From an uncultured Bacteroidales bacterium (lineage in GTDB: Bacteria; Bacteroidota; Bacteroidia; Bacteroidales; ML635J-15): a DNA stretch of 46,741 nt. Each line of letters begins with the position of its first letter. The first letter of the stretch is position 1. The stretch is from assembly GCA_937982115.1 (NCBI GenBank), contig CALJNE010000029.1:1-46741 (forward strand), read 5' to 3'. Position numbers and translations under genes: made by a program. The notes beneath the pieces are model-generated. The model was not told the DNA's origin and searched no databases. It saw nothing but the letters and a program-made list of their open reading frames with translations. Positions 8,109-17,268 of this stretch are shown one piece after another.

Positions 8109-8419
8109 TCCCTCTTATTAAAGGATTCTTCCTTTTGACCATTAGAAATAAATACCGACAGGCTTAAATTATTAATCTTATAAAAATGTTTGAACATTGC
8201 CAAATTATCTTCTTCTATCACAGTAGGTTCCCACTGAAACTGATAGTTTAACCTGATATGCATAAATATCTTCCTTAATCTGGAGGCGTAATCAAAAAAT
8301 ATACTACTTGTAAATACTGCCCCCTTGCCATGTCTGCGAAATTTTTCATCAACGTGCATATTATTCATTGCCGGAATTGCTTTCTCGAAATAACCAAACC
8401 TGCAAATATCAAATATCAA
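8109..8419 (-). pseudogene. Decayed reading frame, weakly acetyltransferase-like
   Basis: An open minus-strand frame (to 8419, and on through the tRNA copy to 8033) has no credible start: the first candidate is TTG without context. Its sequence includes MHVDEKFRRHGKGAVF and EEDNLAMFKHFYK, which faintly recall the acetyl-CoA-binding and C-terminal parts of GNAT acetyltransferases. Its last residues are merely antisense of the duplicated tRNA end, so the reading frame is not a native gene end. It may be a remnant of a lost gene. The 152 bp beyond it (8420-8571) is AT-rich with one weak imperfect hairpin near 8488-8510 and nothing else. Confidence 0.25.
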
Positions 8420-8571
8420 ATATCTTAGGTGAACCCATAAATAAATTTTACATCTAAATATTATACTCCAATTTGAAGGTATATTAACGAGTTTTTATCC
8501 AAAAATCTCGAATATCATGATCGTAATAATAAGGATTTATAGCTTTGAAGTTAAAATAAATAAAATACCCT

Positions 8572-9171
8572 CTACTCTCTCTTATCTCTTATAAACAACT
8601 CAACAAGGCGATTTTTAAAATTTTCTATTCTTTCTTCTTCAAAGGAATGGGGAGAGGTTACAAATTCCAGAGCAAAGCCCTTTAAAACCGAAATAAAAAT
8701 TGTGAGTTCGGTTTCGGGATTTTCAAATCTTTCCTCAAAGTATTTCTTTATAAGTTTAAACTCATTCAAAATCTGTTCTATGTTAACTTGTTGGGAGACC
8801 AGTTTGAATATGTCGTTTTTTAATGAGAGTTCAAAATACAATTTGATGTGGTCTGTTTTTCGTTTCAGGAGGTCTATTAAAAAAGTAAAAAAGTCTTTCA
8901 TCTCCACGGAGGTAATTTCATCGTCGTGGTCGGGATTCATTAAATCCATTAATTCCAAACTTAATTCATACATTATTTGGGCCAGCAGATCTTCTTTGCT
9001 TTTAAAATAATTGTACAACAATCCTTTTGAAATTCCAGCTTTACGGGAAATCATATCTACGGTAGTTGCATGAAAACCCTTTTCGGAAAAAAGTTTTACC
9101 GCAACTTCAATTATCAAAGCTCGCTTTTCACGGCGAATTTTTTCAAAATCTTCTTTTGTTCTGGGCGACAT
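8572..9171 (-). CDS. TetR/AcrR family transcriptional regulator
   Basis: 199 residues, the usual length. The N-terminal TetR DNA-binding domain covers about residues 10-60, with the helix-turn-helix TVDMISRKAGISKGLLYNYF and the following KSKEDLL typical of the family. The C-terminal ligand-binding half (about 65-199) is not specific enough to name an effector. The gene is preceded by a well-formed promoter whose -7 box overlaps a perfect palindrome (9181-9196), which strongly suggests autorepression. No transporter or enzyme operon follows it, only decayed sequence, so its other targets are unknown. DUF4476 lies 67 nt upstream on the same strand. Confidence 0.93.
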   Translation of the reverse strand: MSPRTKEDFEKIRREKRALIIEVAVKLFSEKGFHATTVDMISRKAGISKGLLYNYFKSKEDLLAQIMYELSLELMDLMNPDHDDEITSVEMKDFFTFLIDLLKRKTDHIKLYFELSLKNDIFKLVSQQVNIEQILNEFKLIKKYFEERFENPETELTIFISVLKGFALEFVTSPHSFEEERIENFKNRLVELFIRDKRE

Positions 9172-9180
9172 TTTTTTTAA

Positions 9181-9196
9181 TTGAACGACTGTTCAA
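9181..9196. promoter_or_regulatory. Palindromic operator upstream of tetR-family gene
   Basis: TTGAACGACTGTTCAA is a perfect inverted repeat (TTGAAC arms, 4-nt centre) 10 nt upstream of the regulator's ATG. TetR-type regulators commonly bind sites of this form. It overlaps the -7 box of the minus-strand promoter at 9194-9201, so occupancy should block transcription. Confidence 0.7.
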
Positions 9197-9224
9197 AGAT
9201 AGAGTTTTATTTTCAGAGTGCAAA
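9194..9224 (-). promoter_or_regulatory. Promoter of the TetR-family gene
   Basis: On the minus strand: -33 box TTTG (complement of 9221-9224), a 19-nt spacer and -7 box TATCTTTG (complement of 9194-9201). This is a full match to the Bacteroidota consensus TTTG...TAnnTTTG. The predicted start of transcription falls inside the operator palindrome, about 15 nt from the ATG. Confidence 0.65.
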
Positions 9225-9238
9225 ATTTATCGGTCAGG

Positions 9239-10579
9239 TTACTTGTTTTTCAGAAATACATCCATTTCGTTACGGGATGCCTGAGATGTAAAGAAATTCC
9301 TTACAATTGAATAATTTTGTTTATCGGAGCAATAATTATAAGCATATTTTGCAAATTCTAATTTATCGTTTTCCATCAATAATAATGGGAGTATTTCTTT
9401 AATCTGTGCAGCACTTATACATTTTGATTCAGTAGTTTTTGCTTTTGCAACATCAAGCTTTTCCGAAGAACTGTATTTACTGCGTATTGCTGATTTAATA
9501 TTATCAAAATCTTTATCACTTAAAACACAAGCTCTTTCGGTATTTAATTCGATATTGCCGGGATTAGGTTTATCCTGCTTTGGAACAACATAAATTTCAT
9601 TTATCCCGTTTATAAAACTATCTTCGGTCAGGAGCTGTTTTACATAAAGAAAATTATCTCTGTCGTAAACAGTTTCATAAGCAGTTTTAAAAAATATAAA
9701 TCTGTAGGCTTCATTTTTAATAATTACGCCAAGTTTCATGATTTGTTCTGTAGTAAAACAATAAGTATGAGAATATTCCATACAAATTTTAACTTTTTCC
9801 TGTTCATCTTCTATCTGAGCAACTGCATTTGCAAAAGCAAGGAATTGTTTTTCGCCGAGATAATTTTCACAAGCTTTTGTACCTTTATAATCCGCTGCAG
9901 ATGGAAAAACTAAAGATTTTTTTTCTTCCTTTTGGTTTTCAGCTATTTTCTCGTCTTTCTTTTCCTCGGATGGAGTTTTTTCAGAAATCGAATTTTTTAT
10001 TTGAGCAGTTTCCATTTCCACAATTTTTTCGACGTGTTTATTTGTATTTTCTACAATAATATCATCGTCTTCATCAGAATCGGAAAGCTCAGCTTTTTTT
10101 GTTTTTCCCGTATTGTCGGCGGTAATAATTTTATCTCTTTGTTTATCTTTCTTTTTATCCTTGAGCAATAAATAATTAGCATAAGAATTCAAATCCGGTT
10201 CTGGCACACCGTAATTTTTATTTTGTTGCTTTATAAATTCCCACAAAATCTGAGCATGAGAAAAACGATTAAAGGCATCGCAAATAATTATTGCATTGGA
10301 CTTATCGGAAATTTTCGGATAAATTTCTTTTACATACACAAGCCTCATATTATCATCGGCGAACAAATTTGCAACTTTAAAAACCTGATTTGAAGAGATA
10401 TTTTTGTTTCTCAAAAGTCTGACCCCTTTTTTCATTCGTTTTTCATCAGTTTTTGGTTTTTGCATTTTTTTGTAATATGATTTAAAAGCCATACCCGACA
10501 TTGGCTTTGGGGCTTGCTGCGAATATGAAAACATATAACAAAAAACAGTCAATAGTGAAATTAAAGCTAACTTTTTCAT
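9239..10579 (-). CDS. Exported protein with three DUF4476-like repeats
   Basis: 446 residues with a signal peptide (about 1-20). The C-terminal ~95 residues (ACVLSDKDFDNIKSAIRSK..., ...LEFAKYAYNYCSDKQNY) match DUF4476, a helical domain frequent in Bacteroidota. Two further copies seem present: about residues 35-125 (VFKVANLFADDNMRLVYVKEIY) and about 225-320 (CENYLGEKQFLAFANAVAQIEDEQEKVKICM). A charged Lys/Glu/Asp-rich linker (about 140-220) separates the first two. Function unknown. Eleven to 20 nt before the start region lies a near-copy of the TetR operator (10597-10609), so the neighbouring regulator might also control it. It diverges from the giant SPOR protein gene. Confidence 0.8.
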   Translation of the reverse strand: MKKLALISLLTVFCYMFSYSQQAPKPMSGMAFKSYYKKMQKPKTDEKRMKKGVRLLRNKNISSNQVFKVANLFADDNMRLVYVKEIYPKISDKSNAIIICDAFNRFSHAQILWEFIKQQNKNYGVPEPDLNSYANYLLLKDKKKDKQRDKIITADNTGKTKKAELSDSDEDDDIIVENTNKHVEKIVEMETAQIKNSISEKTPSEEKKDEKIAENQKEEKKSLVFPSAADYKGTKACENYLGEKQFLAFANAVAQIEDEQEKVKICMEYSHTYCFTTEQIMKLGVIIKNEAYRFIFFKTAYETVYDRDNFLYVKQLLTEDSFINGINEIYVVPKQDKPNPGNIELNTERACVLSDKDFDNIKSAIRSKYSSSEKLDVAKAKTTESKCISAAQIKEILPLLLMENDKLEFAKYAYNYCSDKQNYSIVRNFFTSQASRNEMDVFLKNK

Positions 10580-10596
10580 ATTTTTAAATTTTTTTA

Positions 10597-10609
10597 TGAA
10601 CGACTTTCA
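10597..10609. promoter_or_regulatory. Possible degenerate TetR half-site upstream of the DUF4476 gene
   Basis: TGAACGACTTTCA resembles the TetR operator core TGAACGACTGTTCA with one base missing and one arm imperfect. It lies 18 nt upstream of the DUF4476 start. Chance similarity cannot be excluded. Confidence 0.3.
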
Positions 10610-10718
10610 AAAAAAGTGCCGTAATTATAAAATACAAATTTAGTAAAATTGAGCTTTATGTGTTATTTTTTTGCAAATTTGCGTTAATTTTGAAAAACTT
10701 TGACTACAATAATAAAAG

Positions 10719-13700
10719 TTGAAAAGATTTTCCATAAAAATATTACTTGTTTTTTTTGCTGCAATATTAAGTTTTGAAGCCTTTGCTCAACTAAAACCCG
10801 ATGTTAAGTTGAGGCCTGAGGAAGATGCTATTTTCAGGGAAAGTCTTACTCAATTCAAAGACAAAGATTATCACGAAGCTTACAAAGGTTTTTCGCAGTT
10901 ATTGAGTATATACCCTTCAGAGCCTGTTTTTAATTTTTATTATGGAGCCTGTTTTGTTTTGATTGACGAAAACCTTCAGAATGCACGAAAATACTTAGAA
11001 TACGCTGCAGGGAAAGGAATTTATCAGGCAAAATTTTTCATCGGGCTTTCGCATCACAACGAGTATGAATTTGAAAAAGCATTGGAATTTTACGAAGAAT
11101 TTAAAAATTCGGCAAAGAAATCAGAAATCAAAGAATATGATCTCGACAGGTATATAAGAATAGCAAATAATGGTATAGAATTGATTAATTATGCTTATAA
11201 CCTTAAGGTTATTTCCACAAAAAAAGTCAATGAAAATAATTTTTATTATTCGTATAACCTGAAAGATTTTGAAGGAGACATAATTATTAAAACTCCAGAA
11301 TTCAGATCGAAACTAGATTCCAGAATCAAACATGCGGACTTAATGTACATAAGCGAACGGCATAATGTTCTGTTTTACAGTAGTTATGGGGATAACACAA
11401 AAACCGGTCTTGATATTTACGTTTCGCAAAAAATAAACGACAAGTGGACTCCAGGAGTTAAGTTGCCTGCAGAAATTAATACGGAATACAACGAAGCCTT
11501 CCCTTTTTTAAGTGAAGATGGACTAACTCTGTATTTTTCATCAAAAGGGCACAACAGTATGGGAGGATACGACATCTTTAAATCAGAATTTGACCCTAAA
11601 ACAAACACATGGTCACAAGCAGTGAATCTGGATTTTCCTATTAATACTCCTTATGATGAAATTATGTTTGCTGTTGACAGATTTTACGAAACAGCATTTT
11701 TTTCTTCAAAACGAGAAACCCGTCCGGGACAGATTAATGTTTATCGAATACTTTATGAAGCAAATCCCCAAAAACGAAAATTAGAAAATTTATCCCAGGT
11801 CAAAAAAACTGCAAACCTCGAAATAAATCCGCTGGCAATTACAGAACTCTATACACGTCAAGAAATCAGAGCAAAGAACAACTTCGACATCAAGCCCGAA
11901 ATAACTTCGGATACCATACAAACAAAAGCCTTCGACAAAGAGCTGGCTCTGGTGCAAACAGAAGAACTTATAAATAACAAGCAAAGCATTGCTTTTGAAT
12001 ACAAAAAACTTGCAAGCTCTTCATTTGAATTAACAAAAAACAAAATTCAACAAATAAAAGTTTTAAATAATGAACTAAACGAATTAAAAAAACAACAAGA
12101 TACAAAATCCAACCAGAGACGAACCGAAATTGAAAATCTCATTCAAAACCTATATCAGGACATTGACCTGCTTTATAACCTTTCAATATTTTTTAATGAT
12201 AAAGCTATACAAACAACCGCCTTACTCCAACATTATAAAGATGAATTAAAAATCCTTGATAATACCCAAAATAAAGACCCCAATTTCGAGAAAAGATTAC
12301 AGGATCTTAATCAAAAAGTCAATCTGATTTCAAGCGAAAGCCCTTATGAACAATACTCAAAAAAACTTGATGACGAAATTAAAGTCAAACAAGGAAATTT
12401 GAACAAATACAAAGCTGAAAACGATGCCTTATTAAATTTGCTTAACGACCTCGACGAAAGAATAGAAACAAAATTAAATCTGGCTAAAAACGAGAAAGAC
12501 TATTATTTACGGGAAAAATACATCAATGATGTAAAAATACACGAAAATGATAAACTCGACCTGATACCGAAAATAAAACAAAATAATGTTCAACAAGAGT
12601 TTCTAAATTTTGAGATAAAACAAATTAACCAATCAAAAGAAAAGATTAAAACAATTGCACATGAAATAGAAGAAAATCCAATTGTTATAGAAAACCTGAA
12701 CATAAAATCAATAGTTAACGATGTTGAAATTATCCGAACCGCGGCCAATCAGAATTACCTCAAACAATTGAGCATGATTCAGGAAAAAATAATGGCCGAC
12801 ACTAAATATTTTTCGCCGAAACGAGACCTCGATGCCATACTCCATCAAAGCTCCGAAGACACTCAAGAATTACTTACTTCGTTTTCCGAAACCGCTGCTA
12901 ATGAATATGGCATTTATGCCTCCGAAAAAACAAATAAAATTTTTAAAGCAGCCCAAGCAACAGACAGTTTAAAAATCATTGTAAAACTTAAAGAAACCGA
13001 ATTCGACAACACGAATGAACCGGCATCAAGAAACGAAATTCTTAAAGAATTGAATTTACTAAATCAGGAAATAAAGAAAAATGAACAAATAATAGCCCAA
13101 GCCTCCGCTCCGAAAACTTCCAAAACCGATACTCGCAAAATCAAAATCAATGAAAACATAAATGCTACAGAGACTTTAAGTAACAAGCCCGAAAACCTGA
13201 ATAATATATTAGACGAAACAAAAAATCTGCTTCAAGTTTACGACTCATTGCAAGTTGATATGGATGTTATAAAAATTTATGATCCCGGACTTTCCTCGCT
13301 ACAAGCAAAAATTTACCTTTCACTCATAAATGATGTTGAAACTAAACTCGAAGTTCTTAATTCCCAATTAATAGCCATAATCGAAAACAAAGAAATAATC
13401 GCCTCAAAACCAGATTACACGACAACTTTAAGCAAAATAAGTTTAAACAATCCGCAAATTATAAATCAATATAAAAACTACAATCCTCAACTGAAAACAC
13501 TTGCCGAAAATATTAAAAATGAGATTGATGAGGAACGTGCAAATCAACTTATAAATCAATATAATAACCTTAAATCTCAAACATTTTCACAATTTTTTAC
13601 AACTACAGAGGACATATTTTCGAAATTTGAAAAAGATTATTTAATCATTGCTAATGAAATTATTGAAAAAGACGATAAACTAAAAAATTCTCCGGAAGTA

Positions 13701-16700
13701 AAACAAATAAAAGCGGCAAAATCAGAATACGATTTTGTTATAGAAAAGACTAGGCAAAACAATCCCGACAATGTAAAACTAAAGTATCTTGAGGAAGCTC
13801 TTACAAAACTACAATCATTAATGCTGCTAATCCAGAAAAACCTTTCAGAAAAAGTCGAAATATCAAAAGTATTTAATAACAACACTATCGAATTTATTTC
13901 AGCTATCTCACAAGATATCACAGAGTTTTCTGCTCTACCATCCTTCAAATTGAGAGAAATATTTGTTCAGGTTACAAACGAAATAAAACCTCAGAGCATT
14001 CAAAAAATTATTACAGAAACTCAAGATCTGAGATTAAAATCCGAGAATATTCAAACTGATTTACAAAATACACAAGTAAACGCAAGTGAAGAAAAATTAA
14101 ATGAACTTATAAAAACCAATAATAATATAGCCGAAAATCTAAAAAAGATTAAAACCGAAATTGCAACATTACAATATCAAACAATCACTTCAAACAAATC
14201 TCATCCTAACGTCGAAAAATTAAATATTCGCAACGAAATTGATGATTTTTTTGCCCTTTATGATAAAGTTTTTAAAGAAGGACAATTTTATATGATTGAT
14301 GAAGTAATTATCAGTGGCGAAAAAGTAATTAACAAACAAAATAAAGTCCTGCCGGTAATTACTTTAATAAACTATCAAGCAGACAAAGTTATCGAGCTTC
14401 AAAAAATTTACGAACAAAACAATAATTTTATCAATTCCAGACAGACGGAAATACTTGCCTATAAAGACGATCTAAATAAACAAAACCAATCAACAAACGA
14501 AAATTTGATTGTCGAAACAAATGAGACACAATTTTCACCAAAAGACAGTTCTGAAAATAATAATATATTACTCACACAAACAATAATTCAAGATACTTTA
14601 GTAAACGATAGTCTTATTATTTCAGAAAACCTCATAACGGATACAGTTAATACCATTGAAAATACGAAACAGATTATTAACACTCAAACTCAAAATGATA
14701 CAATTCAACCTGAAGACACAGTTTTAACCACTGAAATCCTATTGACGGAAAATCTCCATGTAACAAATACAAGCCACGAAGATACTACAAAAATCACCGT
14801 TAATACAGAAAATACCGACATTAACAACCTCACTACAGATATTGTAAAAAGCGAACCCCAAAATGTATTTTCTGACACTTCAAAAATTCAAGAACAAAAT
14901 CTGATTACCGAAAATACAGATATTATAAATAAACAGGAAATCAACGACACCATTTCAAAAATTTTACAGACTGTAAGTATTTCCGATGATTCAAAAATTT
15001 CGGATTTAAACAAGTCTTTTGATCAAATTAATAATGACATCCAATCTCTCCAAAACAAAAGAGAAAAAATAGAAAATGAATTAGCAAAAACAAATAATCG
15101 AAAAAAACAGGAAAAGCTCAGTCAAGAACTTGCAATTGTTGACAGACAAATCGTTGAAGAAATAATAAAGTTATCTCAGTGCAAAATCAACTTAATTGTT
15201 GAATTAGAAAAATCTCGAACTGCAACTGCTGATCCGCTTATCGAAAAACTAAAAACCGAACATAGCGAATTAAGAAACTCTATAATTTACTACTCAAATT
15301 TCTATTCAATTGATGAAATATCAGAAAAAAATGAAAGAGCAACCCTGCTGGAAAACGAAATTCTAAACTATTATTTTCAACAAAGCACAGATACTTTAAT
15401 TGCTGAGCAAACACAACAAATAGCCTCTGCCGACAGTACCAAGAATCAGAATCCTCTAGAAATAATAAGTATAAATTACAACATTGAACCAACCAAGATT
15501 AAAAGACTTGATTACCTCGAAACAAAAATTCTCAATTATGATAATCAGATTGAAGACTTGTTAACAAAGAACAAATCCCTCGAAGAAAATGCAGCTTATA
15601 CAAAAACTATTAAAGAACTCAAAAAAATACAGAAACAGATTGATAAAAACAACAAACAGTTGCTTAAAACTGCAAAATCAAATGCAAAATTAAAATCGGA
15701 ATATTTAAGTTTAAAATATGATATATATTTAAACTACTATCAGCATAATTCATCAAAAATTACAGGAGATATTTCTTTTGTAGGTGATAGTTTGAAAAAA
15801 TTATCTTATGAGGACTACCTCGAAAGTCTTGCCTTATTCGAAGTAATTGTAACATACAAAGGAAAATCAGCCAGTAAACAAACAATAAAAAAATTTATGA
15901 AGGCTGACAGTCTTGCCGATAATTCATTAAAACTTTTGCACAAATCAAATATGATTATAACTATTAACAATGAACAACATCCCGAAATAGTAGCATACCA
16001 GAACTTTAAAAACAAAAATCTAAATACCGAAATTTTAATAACAGAACCTCGGGCAGACAGCCTTGCTGTTAATCAAGGCACAATACTTTTAGAAACTCTA
16101 ACTACCTACGATACAGTTTCCACAAAAATAAGTTCAGAAGAATTTGATTCAGAAATTGAAATAGATTTTAATGCTCCCGACCAAAATGCGACTTATTTAA
16201 TCCCTTGTGAAAACTTGTGTTACAAAATTCAAATCGGAGCATTTTATCAAGAATTAAGCAAAGACAAACTGCCGCCAATAAGTCCGATTTATATTGAGAA
16301 AGTTCCCGACAGCAGATTGTTGCGATATCTGGTAGGTCATTTTCTGAGATACCAAAATGCGGTCAATTCGCTTCCAAAAGTCAGAAATCTTGGTTTTAAC
16401 GATGCATTCATTGTTGCATATTATAAAGGAAAAAGAATACCGATTTACGAAGCCCGTCAACTCGAAGATCAAACAACTCTGATTGCTGAAAATAAAAATA
16501 TTGAACAGCAAAATGCTGAAATTAACCCGGAAAACAGGAAACTTGCAACTCAAAACTTAACAGGCGAAGATAATGTTAACCTCAAAAACACAACCGGAAT
16601 ATTTTATTGTGTTCAGATTGGAGTTTTCCGAAACAGAGTAAGTTCAGAAAGATTATTCAATTTACATCCCATTATGTATGACGAATACAGACCCGGTCTT

Positions 16701-17258
16701 GTACGACACACTTTCGGAAAATATTATTCTTTACAAAAAGCCATTGAAGATCAAAATAAAATTCGAGCTTTAGGAATTCCCGATGCATTTGTGATAGCCT
16801 ACAAAGACGGAGAAAAAATTGATTTGAATACTGCAGCGAGATTATTAGCTTTAGAAAATAATTTACCGCAAGACGAAATTTTAGTAAACCTTGATGTAAG
16901 ACCGCAGAATATTCCTCAAAATCCTGTTCAAAATCAGGTAAATCAAACCCAGCCCGGACAAGCTGCCGAAAGCAATCAGAATCTATCAAAACCCGAGTAT
17001 TACATTCAAATTGGAGCCTTCAGCAAAGAGCTTAATACTTTTATTGTTGATAATTTCAGAAAAATTGCCGGCAACAGTCAACTAATAAGCATAAAACAAA
17101 ATAATCTCACAATATACAGAATCGGCAAATTCACCAAATATTCCGATGCTATGAATAAACTCACCGAAGTAAAACAATCCGGAATTAAAGATGCCTTCAT
17201 AATAGCAACTATTGACGGCAGAAGAGTAGATATAAATACAGCTCGAGGCAGAGAATAA
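10719..17258 (+). CDS. Giant exported TPR / PD40 / coiled-coil / triple-SPOR envelope protein
   Basis: 2179 residues. The TTG start gives an intact signal peptide (cleavage after AFA at about residue 23); a -7-like TAATTTTG lies 27 nt upstream. Domain order: TPR-like helices (about 30-160); PD40/WD40-like propeller repeats (about 205-345, e.g. FPFLSEDGLTLYFSSKG and GGYDIF); a very long helical, coiled-coil-rich segment rich in Lys, Glu, Asn and Gln (about 380-1830), interrupted by a Thr/Asn/Asp-rich low-complexity stretch (about 1260-1415); then three SPOR domains (about 1830-1915, 1958-2045 and 2092-2175), each starting with a (K/V/I)QIG(A/V)F strand. SPOR domains bind glycan strands lacking stem peptides. 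The front half resembles PorE-type T9SS and OmpA-like envelope proteins, but with SPOR instead of OmpA at the C-terminus. Probably periplasmic; role unknown. Confidence 0.85.
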   Translation: MKRFSIKILLVFFAAILSFEAFAQLKPDVKLRPEEDAIFRESLTQFKDKDYHEAYKGFSQLLSIYPSEPVFNFYYGACFVLIDENLQNARKYLEYAAGKGIYQAKFFIGLSHHNEYEFEKALEFYEEFKNSAKKSEIKEYDLDRYIRIANNGIELINYAYNLKVISTKKVNENNFYYSYNLKDFEGDIIIKTPEFRSKLDSRIKHADLMYISERHNVLFYSSYGDNTKTGLDIYVSQKINDKWTPGVKLPAEINTEYNEAFPFLSEDGLTLYFSSKGHNSMGGYDIFKSEFDPKTNTWSQAVNLDFPINTPYDEIMFAVDRFYETAFFSSKRETRPGQINVYRILYEANPQKRKLENLSQVKKTANLEINPLAITELYTRQEIRAKNNFDIKPEITSDTIQTKAFDKELALVQTEELINNKQSIAFEYKKLASSSFELTKNKIQQIKVLNNELNELKKQQDTKSNQRRTEIENLIQNLYQDIDLLYNLSIFFNDKAIQTTALLQHYKDELKILDNTQNKDPNFEKRLQDLNQKVNLISSESPYEQYSKKLDDEIKVKQGNLNKYKAENDALLNLLNDLDERIETKLNLAKNEKDYYLREKYINDVKIHENDKLDLIPKIKQNNVQQEFLNFEIKQINQSKEKIKTIAHEIEENPIVIENLNIKSIVNDVEIIRTAANQNYLKQLSMIQEKIMADTKYFSPKRDLDAILHQSSEDTQELLTSFSETAANEYGIYASEKTNKIFKAAQATDSLKIIVKLKETEFDNTNEPASRNEILKELNLLNQEIKKNEQIIAQASAPKTSKTDTRKIKINENINATETLSNKPENLNNILDETKNLLQVYDSLQVDMDVIKIYDPGLSSLQAKIYLSLINDVETKLEVLNSQLIAIIENKEIIASKPDYTTTLSKISLNNPQIINQYKNYNPQLKTLAENIKNEIDEERANQLINQYNNLKSQTFSQFFTTTEDIFSKFEKDYLIIANEIIEKDDKLKNSPEVKQIKAAKSEYDFVIEKTRQNNPDNVKLKYLEEALTKLQSLMLLIQKNLSEKVEISKVFNNNTIEFISAISQDITEFSALPSFKLREIFVQVTNEIKPQSIQKIITETQDLRLKSENIQTDLQNTQVNASEEKLNELIKTNNNIAENLKKIKTEIATLQYQTITSNKSHPNVEKLNIRNEIDDFFALYDKVFKEGQFYMIDEVIISGEKVINKQNKVLPVITLINYQADKVIELQKIYEQNNNFINSRQTEILAYKDDLNKQNQSTNENLIVETNETQFSPKDSSENNNILLTQTIIQDTLVNDSLIISENLITDTVNTIENTKQIINTQTQNDTIQPEDTVLTTEILLTENLHVTNTSHEDTTKITVNTENTDINNLTTDIVKSEPQNVFSDTSKIQEQNLITENTDIINKQEINDTISKILQTVSISDDSKISDLNKSFDQINNDIQSLQNKREKIENELAKTNNRKKQEKLSQELAIVDRQIVEEIIKLSQCKINLIVELEKSRTATADPLIEKLKTEHSELRNSIIYYSNFYSIDEISEKNERATLLENEILNYYFQQSTDTLIAEQTQQIASADSTKNQNPLEIISINYNIEPTKIKRLDYLETKILNYDNQIEDLLTKNKSLEENAAYTKTIKELKKIQKQIDKNNKQLLKTAKSNAKLKSEYLSLKYDIYLNYYQHNSSKITGDISFVGDSLKKLSYEDYLESLALFEVIVTYKGKSASKQTIKKFMKADSLADNSLKLLHKSNMIITINNEQHPEIVAYQNFKNKNLNTEILITEPRADSLAVNQGTILLETLTTYDTVSTKISSEEFDSEIEIDFNAPDQNATYLIPCENLCYKIQIGAFYQELSKDKLPPISPIYIEKVPDSRLLRYLVGHFLRYQNAVNSLPKVRNLGFNDAFIVAYYKGKRIPIYEARQLEDQTTLIAENKNIEQQNAEINPENRKLATQNLTGEDNVNLKNTTGIFYCVQIGVFRNRVSSERLFNLHPIMYDEYRPGLVRHTFGKYYSLQKAIEDQNKIRALGIPDAFVIAYKDGEKIDLNTAARLLALENNLPQDEILVNLDVRPQNIPQNPVQNQVNQTQPGQAAESNQNLSKPEYYIQIGAFSKELNTFIVDNFRKIAGNSQLISIKQNNLTIYRIGKFTKYSDAMNKLTEVKQSGIKDAFIIATIDGRRVDINTARGRE

Positions 17259-17268
17259 ATTATAAAAC

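Noticed and set aside
16254..16989. Minus-strand open frames within the giant gene
   Set aside because: They are shadows of the SPOR-coding region with no homology, and codon use follows the plus-strand gene.
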